Positions 27,196 through 35,506 are shown, counted from the first letter of the stretch. The stretch: DNA of 56,268 bases from Firmicutes bacterium UBA5010 (GCA_002396645.1 DGYI01000063.1:78015-134282), one strand, 5' to 3'. Notes: generated by a model from the sequence alone, not told the origin. Program-made: numbers and translations.

Positions 27196-28195
27196 TTATC
27201 TCTTCCTTTCCACCCTTTGTTATTACTAATTCTCCTTCTTCTTCCAATCTTCTTATAACAGAAACTATTCTTTGCTGCGCTTCTTCAACATCTCTTAATC
27301 TTACATTGTGTGTATATTCCAACTCAGATTTAATAGTATCCTGCATTCTTTGAGACATGTTTGCAAATATAACATCTGCAACTTCTCTATTGGAACCTTT
27401 CAAAGCAAGGACCAGATCCTTACTGTCAACTTCTCTGACAAAACGTTGTATATCTCTTCCGCTGAGAGTTGTAATATCTTCGAACACAAACATTCTCTTT
27501 CTTATTTCGTCTGTCAGCTTCATGTCTTTCTTGCTCAATTCATCAAAGATATACTTTTCATTTCCTCTGTCCATATTGTTCATTACATCAGCGATGTAGT
27601 TAATTCCTCCTATTTCTGTGAAATCCACAGAAACAACAGACATGAATTTTTTCTCTAAGGCAGCTTCTACCTGTTTAATTACTTCCGGAGATGTTCTGTC
27701 CATTTTTGCAATTCTTTCAACAACTGCAATTCTTTTGTCCTTAGGCAATTCACCTATTACAGCGGACGCCTGATCTGCTCTTGCATAAGATAAAACCAAT
27801 GCTATTGTTTGAGGATGTTCATTTTGTATGATTGAAAGTAAATTTTTATAATCGGCTTTTCTTATAAATTCAAAGGCTTTAGTTTTCAGTGATTTTGTCA
27901 CTCTTTCAAGCAAGCTTGCCGCCATTTGATTTCCGAAAGCTTTTTCCAATACATCTCTTGCATATTCAACTCCACCCTCTGTAATTACTTTTTGAGTTAA
28001 ACATATTGCGTAGAAATCCTCTAATATTTTTTCAAATTCCTCCGGAGCAATAGGTCTTAGCTGGGCTATTTCAAGAGTGAGCTGTTCTATTTCATCTTCT
28101 TTCAAATACTTATATATTTTGGATGCCTTGTCAGCTCCCAAGGATATAATTATCGCTGCCGCCTTTTGTCTTCCTGTAAGTTCAGTGATAGCCAT
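27188..28195 (-). CDS. fliG: Flagellar motor switch protein FliG
   Basis: 335 aa. All three domains are present: N-terminal FliF-binding (LTGRQKAAAIIISLGADKASKIYKYL), middle with the EHPQTIALVLSY motif near 125, and the C-terminal MotA-contacting helix (LRDVEEAQQRIVSVIRRLEEEGEL). It forms the upper C-ring and transmits torque. It starts 2 bp after fliF. Confidence 0.97.
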   Translation of the reverse strand: MAITELTGRQKAAAIIISLGADKASKIYKYLKEDEIEQLTLEIAQLRPIAPEEFEKILEDFYAICLTQKVITEGGVEYARDVLEKAFGNQMAASLLERVTKSLKTKAFEFIRKADYKNLLSIIQNEHPQTIALVLSYARADQASAVIGELPKDKRIAVVERIAKMDRTSPEVIKQVEAALEKKFMSVVSVDFTEIGGINYIADVMNNMDRGNEKYIFDELSKKDMKLTDEIRKRMFVFEDITTLSGRDIQRFVREVDSKDLVLALKGSNREVADVIFANMSQRMQDTIKSELEYTHNVRLRDVEEAQQRIVSVIRRLEEEGELVITKGGKEEIIV

Positions 28196-28197
28196 AC

Positions 28198-29760
28198 TTA
28201 ATCATCCTCTCCTTTTATCCATGTTCTGATAAGCTGTGCAGCTATTTCAGGATTAGTATTCGCAAATTCGGATATTTGCTTTTTAAGTACTATTTCTTTT
28301 GTTTCTTTAACCTCTATTTCATCCTTTAAGTCAGCCCAAGTTTCAGCAGAAACACCTTTTCCGGCAAGCAACAGTTCTTGTTCTTTCTTCAGGCGGTTCT
28401 TCTTTCTTACTCTGGAAATAATAATCCACAGTATTATTAATACCAAAAATGCTACCCCGCCAATCACAGCGATAATAATTTTTTCTCTGTCTGTCAATTC
28501 TCTTAAATTATCATTATCATCAAATACCTCTATAACAGGATCATTGAATTTCATATTGTGAAGTGCGACATTGTCAACTGTAGTTCCTGCAGAATTGGCA
28601 ACTATGCTTTTGATTTTTTCGCTCTCTTCCTCACTTATTCTGTCTCTGTTGATGATTACTGCAATTGATAGATTCTCTATGTTGCCTGGTTCATGTTGAA
28701 TTTGCTCTTTTATCTGACTTACCAAGTATTCTATCGAGCTGTTATCCTTATAATAAATATTATTTCCTTCTATAGTTACGTCAGGATATATCGGAATCTC
28801 TGAGTTTGTTTCAGTTCCTACAACTCCTCCTGTTACTTCTCCATCTCCGACAATCTCAACATTATTATCCTCGCTTTTGACAACACCCTTATTTGAATCT
28901 TTATCAGGAATATATTGTAAATGCTCGCTTATTTTTTTATCTAAGTTTATATTACAGCTTGCGGAAACTTCAAAATTATCCTTTCCAAACGCTCTCGTAA
29001 GGAGTTTCTTAATATTATTTTCTATATCTCTTTGTATTTGTTTCTGAATCTCCAATTTTAATTTGATTGTGTCTGTTTGAAATATATCGGAGTTTGACAG
29101 TAAGTCGTTTCCTTCTGTATCTATTATAGCAAGATTTTCTTCTTTAAGACCTGTAACGCTTGTTTGAACAAGGCGCTTAATACCTTGAATTTGAGCTTTG
29201 CTCAGAGTATATCCGGGCAATAGGTTAATTTTTACTGAAGCGGTTGTTTCTTCTCTGTTTGCATCCCACGCAAAATTATTGCTATCGGGAATATTTAAAG
29301 TTACGATAGAATCCTTTACCCCATTAATTGTTTTAATCGAAGCCTGAATTCTTTCCTGCCTCAAAAACAACATATATGTCTTTTTCTCATAGTCTGTAGT
29401 CATAAAATCAATATTATCCGAAAAAACATCATAATTCAGACCTGAGCGAGGATAGCCTTCCTGTGCTAACTGCATTCTCAAAAGAGCTTCTGATTTTTCA
29501 GGTACTAAAATCTGACCATTGGTCTCGTATTTATACTCGATATTTTTTTCCTGAAGCTTAGCCATAACTTCTGAAACTTCTGTTTCCTCTAATTTTGAGA
29601 ATAAAACTACATAGTCGGTTTTATTTAGGATAATAGCTAAAATTATTGCTCCCAAAACGAGCGCAGAGCTTGCCGCTATTATGGTGATTTTTATTTTTTT
29701 ACTAAGCTTTTTCCAAAATTCAATTATATTCTTCCCTACATTTTTAAGTTGTTCATCCAT
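28198..29760 (-). CDS. fliF: Flagellar MS-ring protein FliF
   Basis: 520 aa from the ATG used here, which follows GGGAG by 5 nt; an ATG 11 codons upstream lacks a good ribosome-binding site. Transmembrane helices near residues 25-45 and ~435-455 flank the periplasmic YscJ-like ring domains (KLEETEVSEVMAKLQEKNIEYKYE; GYPRSGLNYDVF). FliF builds the MS ring, the first structure of the basal body. The C-terminal tail (NPEIAAQLIRTWIKGEDD) is the FliG-binding motif. Confidence 0.96.
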   Translation of the reverse strand: MDEQLKNVGKNIIEFWKKLSKKIKITIIAASSALVLGAIILAIILNKTDYVVLFSKLEETEVSEVMAKLQEKNIEYKYETNGQILVPEKSEALLRMQLAQEGYPRSGLNYDVFSDNIDFMTTDYEKKTYMLFLRQERIQASIKTINGVKDSIVTLNIPDSNNFAWDANREETTASVKINLLPGYTLSKAQIQGIKRLVQTSVTGLKEENLAIIDTEGNDLLSNSDIFQTDTIKLKLEIQKQIQRDIENNIKKLLTRAFGKDNFEVSASCNINLDKKISEHLQYIPDKDSNKGVVKSEDNNVEIVGDGEVTGGVVGTETNSEIPIYPDVTIEGNNIYYKDNSSIEYLVSQIKEQIQHEPGNIENLSIAVIINRDRISEEESEKIKSIVANSAGTTVDNVALHNMKFNDPVIEVFDDNDNLRELTDREKIIIAVIGGVAFLVLIILWIIISRVRKKNRLKKEQELLLAGKGVSAETWADLKDEIEVKETKEIVLKKQISEFANTNPEIAAQLIRTWIKGEDD

Positions 29761-29835
29761 AAATGCTCCCAATAAGTTCATACTTAAAAACAAATTCTAA
29801 CTTGTTTATCGTTAAATTTATTTTTATTGTAATTT

Positions 29836-30150
29836 TTAAATTCCCATGTTCATTAATTCTTTATATACGTCTAAAGCTTTATTTCTCAATTGAACAAAAA
29901 GCTCAAAAGACATTTCAGCTTTTTTCATATTTATCATTAAGTTATGTAAGTCATCACTTTCACCGGTAGCAAGTCCATAGATATCATTATTAACTTGCAT
30001 CTCCGATTCTTTATAGTCACTTAAAGCCTGTGTGAATATGTTTTTAAATGGGATTTCTCCTCTTATTGAGCTTTCGCTTATGCCGTTTTGCTGGCCTATT
30101 TTGTTTAATTCACTTAAGCTATTAATTTTATCTATCGGTGCTATAAACAT
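29836..30150 (-). CDS. fliE: MS-ring/rod junction protein FliE
   Basis: 104 aa. The C-terminal half (NNDIYGLATGESDDLHNLMINMKKAEMSFELFVQLRNKALDVYKELMNMGI) carries the conserved FliE signature with Ala/Glu/Met-Ser-F and LRNKALDAY-like residues. It joins the rod to the MS ring and opens the export gate. The start follows GGGAGG by 5 nt; a 7-bp GAA-loop hairpin lies just upstream. Confidence 0.95.
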   Translation of the reverse strand: MFIAPIDKINSLSELNKIGQQNGISESSIRGEIPFKNIFTQALSDYKESEMQVNNDIYGLATGESDDLHNLMINMKKAEMSFELFVQLRNKALDVYKELMNMGI

Positions 30151-30164
30151 TTTAACCTCCCATT

Positions 30165-30181
30165 ATGCCACTTCGTGGCAT
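30165..30181 (-). other. Intercistronic GAA-triloop hairpin between flgC and fliE
   Basis: ATGCCAC GAA GTGGCAT on the minus strand: a perfect 7-bp stem with GAA loop, 2-3 nt before the ATGGGAGG of fliE. The flank GGCATAATGG(G)AGG is shared with the hairpin before clpB at 40350-40363. Confidence 0.65.
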
Positions 30182-30190
30182 TTTTATGTT

Positions 30191-30646
30191 TTATCTGCCT
30201 ATTTCCAACGCTTTTGATGCCATTTGTTTTATAGCGTTAAAAGCTGTTACATTCGACTGATAAGCCCTTACCGCTTCCATCATGTCAACTGTTTCTTTTA
30301 AAGAGTCAACGTTCGGCATTTCAACATAACCATCTTCATTCGCATCCGGATGTGTAGGATTATATGCCAGTTTAAAAGGTTCTTCATCTTCAATGATTTG
30401 GGAAACTTCAACGCCCCTTGTTGAATTTGAATCGTTAATATCGTTTATGCTGTTATACAGCATTCTGTTAAATAAAGTATTGGACTCATTGGTTGAACTG
30501 AACACAACCATTTTTCTTCTATACGGTCCTCCGTCTTGAGTTCTGGTAGAATCTATATTTGCCAGATTTTCAGAAATTACATCCATTCTTAATCTTTGTG
30601 CTGTCATGCCGGATCCGCTTATATTTAAAGACTGCAAAAAACTCAC
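30191..30646 (-). CDS. flgC: Flagellar basal-body rod protein FlgC
   Basis: 151 aa from a GTG start 8-9 nt after GAGGAGGAA. Earlier in-frame starts would add residues (MQQNINNDEEEHI) absent from the family and would overlap that Shine-Dalgarno. N-terminus VSFLQSLNISGSGMTAQRLRMDVISENLANIDSTRT is canonical, as is the C-terminal MPNVDSLKETVDMMEAVRAYQSNVTAFNAIKQMASKALEIG. It is a proximal rod subunit. Confidence 0.95.
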   Translation of the reverse strand: MSFLQSLNISGSGMTAQRLRMDVISENLANIDSTRTQDGGPYRRKMVVFSSTNESNTLFNRMLYNSINDINDSNSTRGVEVSQIIEDEEPFKLAYNPTHPDANEDGYVEMPNVDSLKETVDMMEAVRAYQSNVTAFNAIKQMASKALEIGR

Positions 30647-30724
30647 AATATGTTCCTCCTCATCATTATTTATATTTTGTTGCATATATTTTTGTATATT
30701 CTATGTATATAGTGTGTATATAGT

Positions 30725-31123
30725 TTATTTGGTACCGGATATAGCCATTTTCATCTTTGCAAAATATGAATTTAGTTCTGCGACAGTATAGCTGTAATTA
30801 AACTGTGTTCTCGCCATTTCTATATTTTCTTTTTCTACGTCAACATTATTTCCGTCAAGTCTCATAGTTTTGTTATCATTCTCTCCCAAAACTATCTTGC
30901 TTCCTGCAAGTTCATTTCTTATCTCGGAAGCCTTTACCGCTTTATTGTTATTGTTAATATCAGCAATTTTGCTTTTTAGTTCATGCTCAAAATCTACATA
31001 CTTACTCTTATAATTCGGTGTTGATCGATTTGCTATATTTTCCATAATCACTTGCTGTCTGAGCCATAGCCCATCTAAATTCTTAGCAAGTAAAGTGGTG
31101 GTTAAATTATTAAAATAAGCCAT
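30725..31123 (-). CDS. flgB: Flagellar basal-body rod protein FlgB
   Basis: 132 aa from the ATG at 31123, which follows GCAGGAGGT by 8 nt; an upstream ATG 13 codons earlier would include the ribosome-binding site. The N-terminus has the FlgB pattern (LWLRQQVIMENIANRSTPNYKSKYVDFEHEL) and the C-terminal half the rod coiled coil (DVEKENIEMARTQFNYSYTVAELN). It is the first gene of the large flagellar operon, with a ~400-nt leader carrying a c-di-GMP riboswitch. Confidence 0.95.
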   Translation of the reverse strand: MAYFNNLTTTLLAKNLDGLWLRQQVIMENIANRSTPNYKSKYVDFEHELKSKIADINNNNKAVKASEIRNELAGSKIVLGENDNKTMRLDGNNVDVEKENIEMARTQFNYSYTVAELNSYFAKMKMAISGTK

Positions 31124-31314
31124 TATTTTACCTCCTGCTATATTTTTAATAAATTCAATCAATGCTTATAAAATTAATATATTATATATCGACAAATTTC
31201 TACTTAATAATATATTATTATACATTATATTCTATGACTAATCAAGCATTTTAATAAAATTCTCATATTAAAACTAAAGCAATAATCAGTCTTATTTTAT
31301 GCTCCCTAACGCTT

Positions 31315-31401
31315 TTATTGTCTCATTATCGGGTAGATATTTTCATGCATATCATGCATATACTGAATAGCAGAATCAATATTTTTTATTTTTAAACACA
31401 A
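31315..31401 (-). CDS. Possible 28-codon leader ORF after the c-di-GMP riboswitch
   Basis: A TTG start at 31401 lies 6-7 nt after AAAGGAGAA, which is the 3' end of the riboswitch, and opens a 28-codon frame (begins MCLKIKNIDSAIQ, ends MHENIYPIMRQ) closed by TAA. The strong ribosome-binding site argues that something is translated here, yet no known family is recognised. It could be a leader peptide, a remnant of a gene, or chance. The frame contains the repeat ATGCAT-GAT-ATGCAT. Confidence 0.35.
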   Translation of the reverse strand: MCLKIKNIDSAIQYMHDMHENIYPIMRQ

Positions 31402-31404
31402 AAA

Positions 31405-31506
31405 ATTCTCCTTTCGGTAGCTGGCTGTCATCTTATCTCTAAGGAAGACCCTTTAGTTTTGCGTCCCTAACTTTCGTTAGGTTTGCCTTTATCGGTGAAG
31501 AACACC
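31405..31506 (-). ncRNA. c-di-GMP-I (GEMM) riboswitch of the flagellar operon
   Basis: The minus-strand sequence contains the hallmarks of the GEMM-I aptamer in order: AAAGGCAAACC, the P1b stem with GAAA tetraloop (CTAACGAAAGTTAG), GGGACGCAAAACTAAAGGGTC, a variable P2-type arm, and ATGACAGCCAGCTACCGAA. It begins ~20 nt after a predicted sigma-A start and sits ~280 nt before flgB. The 5' TTCTTC can pair with the 3' GGAGAA, the Shine-Dalgarno of the following short frame. In Clostridioides difficile a riboswitch of this class represses the flgB operon at high c-di-GMP; the direction here is inferred. No clear terminator hairpin with T-run was identified as expression platform. Confidence 0.92.
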
Positions 31507-31529
31507 AATTAATATTTATTTGCTTACAT

Positions 31530-31558
31530 ATTCTAGCATATTATTTTATATAATTCAA
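31530..31558 (-). promoter_or_regulatory. Sigma-A promoter of the flagellar operon
   Basis: Minus-strand -35 TTGAAT (31558-31553), 17-bp spacer, -10 TAGAAT (31535-31530). Predicted start near 31523, immediately upstream of the riboswitch. A near-consensus vegetative promoter suggests that the early operon is switched mainly by the RNA leader and not by a dedicated sigma factor. Confidence 0.75.
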
Positions 31559-31564
31559 GTCTTT

Positions 31565-31614
31565 TTGTTATTATTTGTTATTATTTGCTATTATTTGTAA
31601 TAATTTGTTATGGT
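31565..31614. repeat. Five 10-bp tandem repeats upstream of the flagellar promoter
   Basis: Units starting at 31565, 31575, 31585, 31595 and 31605 follow TTGTTATTAT with few changes in the first three and more in the last two. The unit length equals about one helical turn and the array starts 7 bp upstream of the -35, so it could act as an UP-like/curved element or a regulator array. The rest of 31615-31840 is very AT-rich without recognised genes. Confidence 0.7.
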
Positions 31615-31842
31615 ATGGTCAATTAAGAATATAATTTTGCTTTAAATATCAAGTTTAATTGCGCTTTTTAATTTTTATAATAAGCTTTTATTTTTTTGCA
31701 TTATTTTGAAAATAAATAATTATCTATCTTTATGAATATTTTACATTTTTGTAACATATTATACAAATACTTCATATAAAAAATATTATTTTTGAAGTTA
31801 TGGCATATAATATATTATTAAAATAATTAAAAATAAATGAAA

Positions 31843-31920
31843 GGATAGGCACCGAAACCCATGAACAAATATTTGGTCCCGAAATAGAGGCCGGATTTTT
31901 TATCAAATCGGTGCATGGGT
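31843..31920 (+). promoter_or_regulatory. Pseudoknotted leader RNA over a start codon (riboswitch-like)
   Basis: GCACCGA (31849-31855) pairs with TCGGTGC (31908-31914), and ACCCAT (31857-31862) with ATGGGT (31915-31920). The order 1-2-1'-2' is an H-type pseudoknot with coaxially adjacent stems. The connecting loop can hold a further hairpin, GGTC...GGCC (31875-31892, loop GAAATA). The second 3' arm contains the first ATG and the only SD-like GGG before the second ATG. I do not recognise the motif as a known riboswitch class. Confidence 0.55.
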
Positions 31921-32976
31921 ATAACCATGACAAACAATACATCTAATTATTATGTCATTTCTTATAGCTCTCAAGGCAAATGCAATCTGCTCGACAGCAA
32001 TGTTAAAGGACTTAAAAAGCAAATTGTGATTGAATGCTGCTCAAGGCTGGTAACAACAATGATATTCAAAAAAATTTCCAATGAGCTTTTAAGTAAAAAT
32101 CACAATTTAGAAATAATTCATAATCCATTAGACAACAACATGATTGACGGTATTATAGACACCAGTCAAAACATCGGAATATTCAGCAAGTCTATTATAG
32201 AAAAAGACTATCCACAAACTCAAAGAATAGACTTAAATTGCTGTTATACAAGTGAAACAGGCAAAATCGAAGAAATAAAAAATGATATTAAAAACTGTTT
32301 TGACAAATCCTTTGAATATTTTAAGGATGCAAAAAAAATTCACGACGACTGGGAGCATGTTTATATTCAAAATATTGATTTTTCAAGAGCAGATGAGATC
32401 ACTGAGGATAAGATAAAAGAAATTCTCGGAGATACCAGCTTTGATAAAGAAGCTATTGTAAGAGAAAGATTCTTTGGGGCTATATCTGCAAATGGGGCAA
32501 CAAATTATGTTGAAGAAATAATAAACAGCAAAAAAACAAGATATTTTATCAAGGGAAGACCCGGAACTTCAAAATCTACTATGTTAAGAAAGCTTGCCCA
32601 AAAAGCAAAAGAGAGTGGTATAGATGTTGATATATATTATTGCGCATCGGATATAAACAGTTTAGATATGTTAGTATTTCCTGAACTTGATATATGTATA
32701 TTTGACAGTACTTCTCCGCACGAATTCTTCCCTACAAAAGATACAGATCTAGTTATAGATATGTACTCTGAGCTTTTAGAAGATAATTTCGACGAAAAGA
32801 ATGAAGCATTACTCGAAGAGATAAAAAATAAATACAGTGTCAGTGTTGCCAAAGGAATATCAGTATTAAAAGAAATAGTTAAATTACAAGATAATTTGGA
32901 AACAGAATACATAAGCACTATTGATTTTGATTTGCTGGCTAAAATTTATGATGAAATATTAGAAATAACAAATTAA
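31915..32976 (+). CDS. P-loop ATPase, PRK06851-like
   Basis: 353 aa. Walker A GRPGTSKSTMLRKLAQKA near residue 213 and the typical segment DIYYCASDINSLDMLVFPELDICIFDSTSPHEFFP match clostridial/Bacillus proteins annotated as PRK06851-family ATPase or nucleotide kinase, whose function is unknown. The N-terminal half is the related but degenerate first domain lacking a clear Walker A. Two in-frame ATGs exist (31915 and 31927); the second is preceded by a weak GGG. Both starts lie in or beside the pseudoknot, so translation is probably controlled by the leader. It is a single-gene unit, divergent from the flagellar operon. Confidence 0.8.
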   Translation: MGITMTNNTSNYYVISYSSQGKCNLLDSNVKGLKKQIVIECCSRLVTTMIFKKISNELLSKNHNLEIIHNPLDNNMIDGIIDTSQNIGIFSKSIIEKDYPQTQRIDLNCCYTSETGKIEEIKNDIKNCFDKSFEYFKDAKKIHDDWEHVYIQNIDFSRADEITEDKIKEILGDTSFDKEAIVRERFFGAISANGATNYVEEIINSKKTRYFIKGRPGTSKSTMLRKLAQKAKESGIDVDIYYCASDINSLDMLVFPELDICIFDSTSPHEFFPTKDTDLVIDMYSELLEDNFDEKNEALLEEIKNKYSVSVAKGISVLKEIVKLQDNLETEYISTIDFDLLAKIYDEILEITN

Positions 32977-33013
32977 TTAATAATATTTAATAACTCAATT
33001 AAATTTAAAAACA

Positions 33014-33054
33014 GATTGACCGCAATAAAACTCCGTTTGTTTTTGCGGTCAATC
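33014..33054. terminator. Bidirectional terminator between the PRK06851-like gene and clpC
   Basis: Perfect 11-bp stem GATTGACCGCA/TGCGGTCAATC (33014-33024 and 33044-33054) with a 19-nt loop. It serves the plus-strand ATPase gene and the minus-strand clpC, although T-runs after it are short. Confidence 0.8.
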
Positions 33055-33067
33055 ATTATTTACTTAA

Positions 33068-35506
33068 TTATACATTTTGAGTTGTAAATTTAAGCGCTTC
33101 ATTTTCAACTGTTACTAAAATTGTATCTGATTTGTTTATTGTACCTTTTAAAATTTCCTCCGAAAGTTTATCTTCTATTTTTCTTCTGATAGCTCTTTGA
33201 AGAGGTCTTGCTCCATAATTTATATCAAAATTCTCCGATGCAAGCATTTTTTTCGCATCTTCATCAACTTCTATTGATATACCCAGTTCACTTAGTCTTT
33301 TTGACAGATTAGCAACCATTAGTGAAACTATCTCTTGTATATTTTCTTTGTTCAGGGCATGGAATACTATAATTTCATCTATTCTGTTTAAAAATTCAGG
33401 TCTGAAGGCTTCTTTCAATTGAGAAAGCACATTTTCCTTCATTTTTTCGTACTCATTTTTTTCCTCATTAGAAGAATTTACACTGAATCCTAAAGTCCTT
33501 TGTCTTGATATAGTGCTTGCACCTACATTAGATGTCATGATTATAACTGTATTTTTAAAATCAACTGTTCTGCCCTTAGAGTCTGTCAATCTTCCGTCAT
33601 CAAGCATTTGCAGCAATATATTAAACACATCCGGATGAGCCTTTTCTATTTCATCAAAAAGCACTACGCTGTATGGCTTCCTTCTGACTCTTTCAGTCAA
33701 TTGTCCACCTTCGTCAAATCCTACATAGCCCGGAGGGGAGCCTACTATTTTTGATACAGAATGTTTTTCCATGTATTCGGACATGTCAACTCTTATTATC
33801 GCATTTTCATCACCGAACATAACTTCTGCCAAGGCCTTGGAAAGTTCTGTTTTTCCTACTCCTGTAGGACCTAAAAATATAAATGTTCCTATCGGTTTTT
33901 TAGGGTCCTTAAGTCCTACTCTTGCTCTTCTTATTGCTTTTGATACTGCTTCAACTGCCTGGTGCTGACCTATTACTCTGTTGTGTATGATACTTTCCAT
34001 ATCTAAAAGTCTTTCAGCCTCATCATTCTGCAGCTTCTTTACCGGAATTCCGGTCCATTTAGCGATTATATCGGCAATTTCATCATATCCTATCTGTCTT
34101 TCATTTAAATTTTGATTAGTCTTCCAAGCTTCTTTTTCAGTGTTAAGCTTTTCAATCAAGTTTTTCTCTTGATCTCTGTATATAGCTGCCTTTTCAAAAT
34201 TCTGACTGTTTATTGCCTCTTCTTTTTCTTTTTGAGCTTCTTTGATTTCTTCTTCAATATATTTTAAATTGGTAGGAGCTGTAACGCTTTTTAATCTTTC
34301 TCTGGATGCCGCCTCATCTATCAAATCAATTGCCTTGTCAGGCAGGAATCTGTCTGATATATATCTGTGGGAAAGCTTAGCTGCTGCATCTATAGCCTCA
34401 TCTGTTATTATTACCTTGTGGTGTGCTTCATATTTATCTCTTAGTCCCTTTAGTATCAATATTGTGTCATCAACAGATGGCTCATTCACCATTATAGGCT
34501 GGAATCTTCTTTCTAATGCGGCATCTCTTTCTATGTGCTTTTTATATTCATCTACGGTTGTAGCGCCTATAACCTGTATCTCTCCTCTTGCAAGAGAAGG
34601 TTTAAGAATATTAGATGCATCTATCGAGCCTTCTGACGCTCCTGCTCCGATAATGGTATGAAGTTCATCTATGAAAAGAATAGTATTTCCGTCTGCCTTA
34701 ATCTCTTTCATAGCACTTTTCAGTCTTTCCTCAAATTCACCTCTATATTTTGCGCCTGCTACCATTCCTGCTATATCCAGCGTAACTATTTTTTTATTCT
34801 TTAATATTTCAGGCACATTTCCTTTAACAATTTCTTGAGCTAATCCCTCTGCTATAGCGGTTTTTCCTACTCCCGGCTCACCTATAAGGCACGGGTTGTT
34901 TTTAGTTCTTCTTGATAAAATTTGAATAACTCTTTCAATTTCACTGCTCCTGCCTATCACAGGATCTATCTTATCAGCCATTGCCTGTTTATTTAAGTCT
35001 ATGCCGTATTTATCTATAGCTCTGTTGCCTGTACCGGATTGATAACTTTGACTGTCCTCTTTATCCATGCCTGAATTGCTTGAATTCATCAGCGCTTTTT
35101 GTATCTCCTCATATATTTCTTTTACATTAGTGAGATTTGAAAGTATCTGTGCACCGATTCCCTCACCTTCATCAATCAGACCAAGTAAAATACATTCTGT
35201 GCCTGTATAGCTAAGCCCTATGCTTCTGGCATATCTATGAGATTTTTCAAGGATATTTTTTGTTCTGGGACTGACTGTTATATAACTGGGTACTACATCT
35301 CCCGTACCGGATATTTTTTCTACAAGTGCTTTCACGTCTTCCAGTTTAAGTTTTTTTCTTAGAATCTCTCCGGCAAGACCTTCATTTTCCATTATTAAAC
35401 CTAATAATATATGCTCTGTTCCGAGAACTGAATGTTTAAGTCTGACTGCTTCTTCCTGTGCATATTTTAAAGCATTGTTAGCTGCATTATTAAATCCATT
35501 TGACAT
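33068..35506 (-). CDS. clpC: AAA+ unfoldase ClpC
   Basis: 812 aa from the ATG preceded by GGAGGTTAAC; an ATG four codons upstream would overlap that Shine-Dalgarno. N-terminal Clp-N repeats, first AAA+ domain (GEPGVGKTAIAEG), an UVR-containing M domain (IEEEIKEAQKEKEEAINSQNFEKAAIYRDQEKNL) that marks ClpC, second AAA+ domain (GPTGVGKTELSKALAE) and the C-terminal ClpP-loop region. It unfolds proteins, including McsB-phosphorylated ones, for ClpP. Last gene of the clpB-ctsR-mcsA-mcsB-clpC series, 9-21 bp after mcsB. Confidence 0.96.
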   Translation of the reverse strand: MSNGFNNAANNALKYAQEEAVRLKHSVLGTEHILLGLIMENEGLAGEILRKKLKLEDVKALVEKISGTGDVVPSYITVSPRTKNILEKSHRYARSIGLSYTGTECILLGLIDEGEGIGAQILSNLTNVKEIYEEIQKALMNSSNSGMDKEDSQSYQSGTGNRAIDKYGIDLNKQAMADKIDPVIGRSSEIERVIQILSRRTKNNPCLIGEPGVGKTAIAEGLAQEIVKGNVPEILKNKKIVTLDIAGMVAGAKYRGEFEERLKSAMKEIKADGNTILFIDELHTIIGAGASEGSIDASNILKPSLARGEIQVIGATTVDEYKKHIERDAALERRFQPIMVNEPSVDDTILILKGLRDKYEAHHKVIITDEAIDAAAKLSHRYISDRFLPDKAIDLIDEAASRERLKSVTAPTNLKYIEEEIKEAQKEKEEAINSQNFEKAAIYRDQEKNLIEKLNTEKEAWKTNQNLNERQIGYDEIADIIAKWTGIPVKKLQNDEAERLLDMESIIHNRVIGQHQAVEAVSKAIRRARVGLKDPKKPIGTFIFLGPTGVGKTELSKALAEVMFGDENAIIRVDMSEYMEKHSVSKIVGSPPGYVGFDEGGQLTERVRRKPYSVVLFDEIEKAHPDVFNILLQMLDDGRLTDSKGRTVDFKNTVIIMTSNVGASTISRQRTLGFSVNSSNEEKNEYEKMKENVLSQLKEAFRPEFLNRIDEIIVFHALNKENIQEIVSLMVANLSKRLSELGISIEVDEDAKKMLASENFDINYGARPLQRAIRRKIEDKLSEEILKGTINKSDTILVTVENEALKFTTQNV

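Noticed and set aside
31565..31614. Possible CRISPR array
   Set aside because: Units of 10 bp are directly adjacent without spacers; it is a simple tandem repeat.
34242..34661. A 139-codon plus-strand frame inside clpC
   Set aside because: Antisense to the conserved AAA+ domain of clpC; no family, no start signal.
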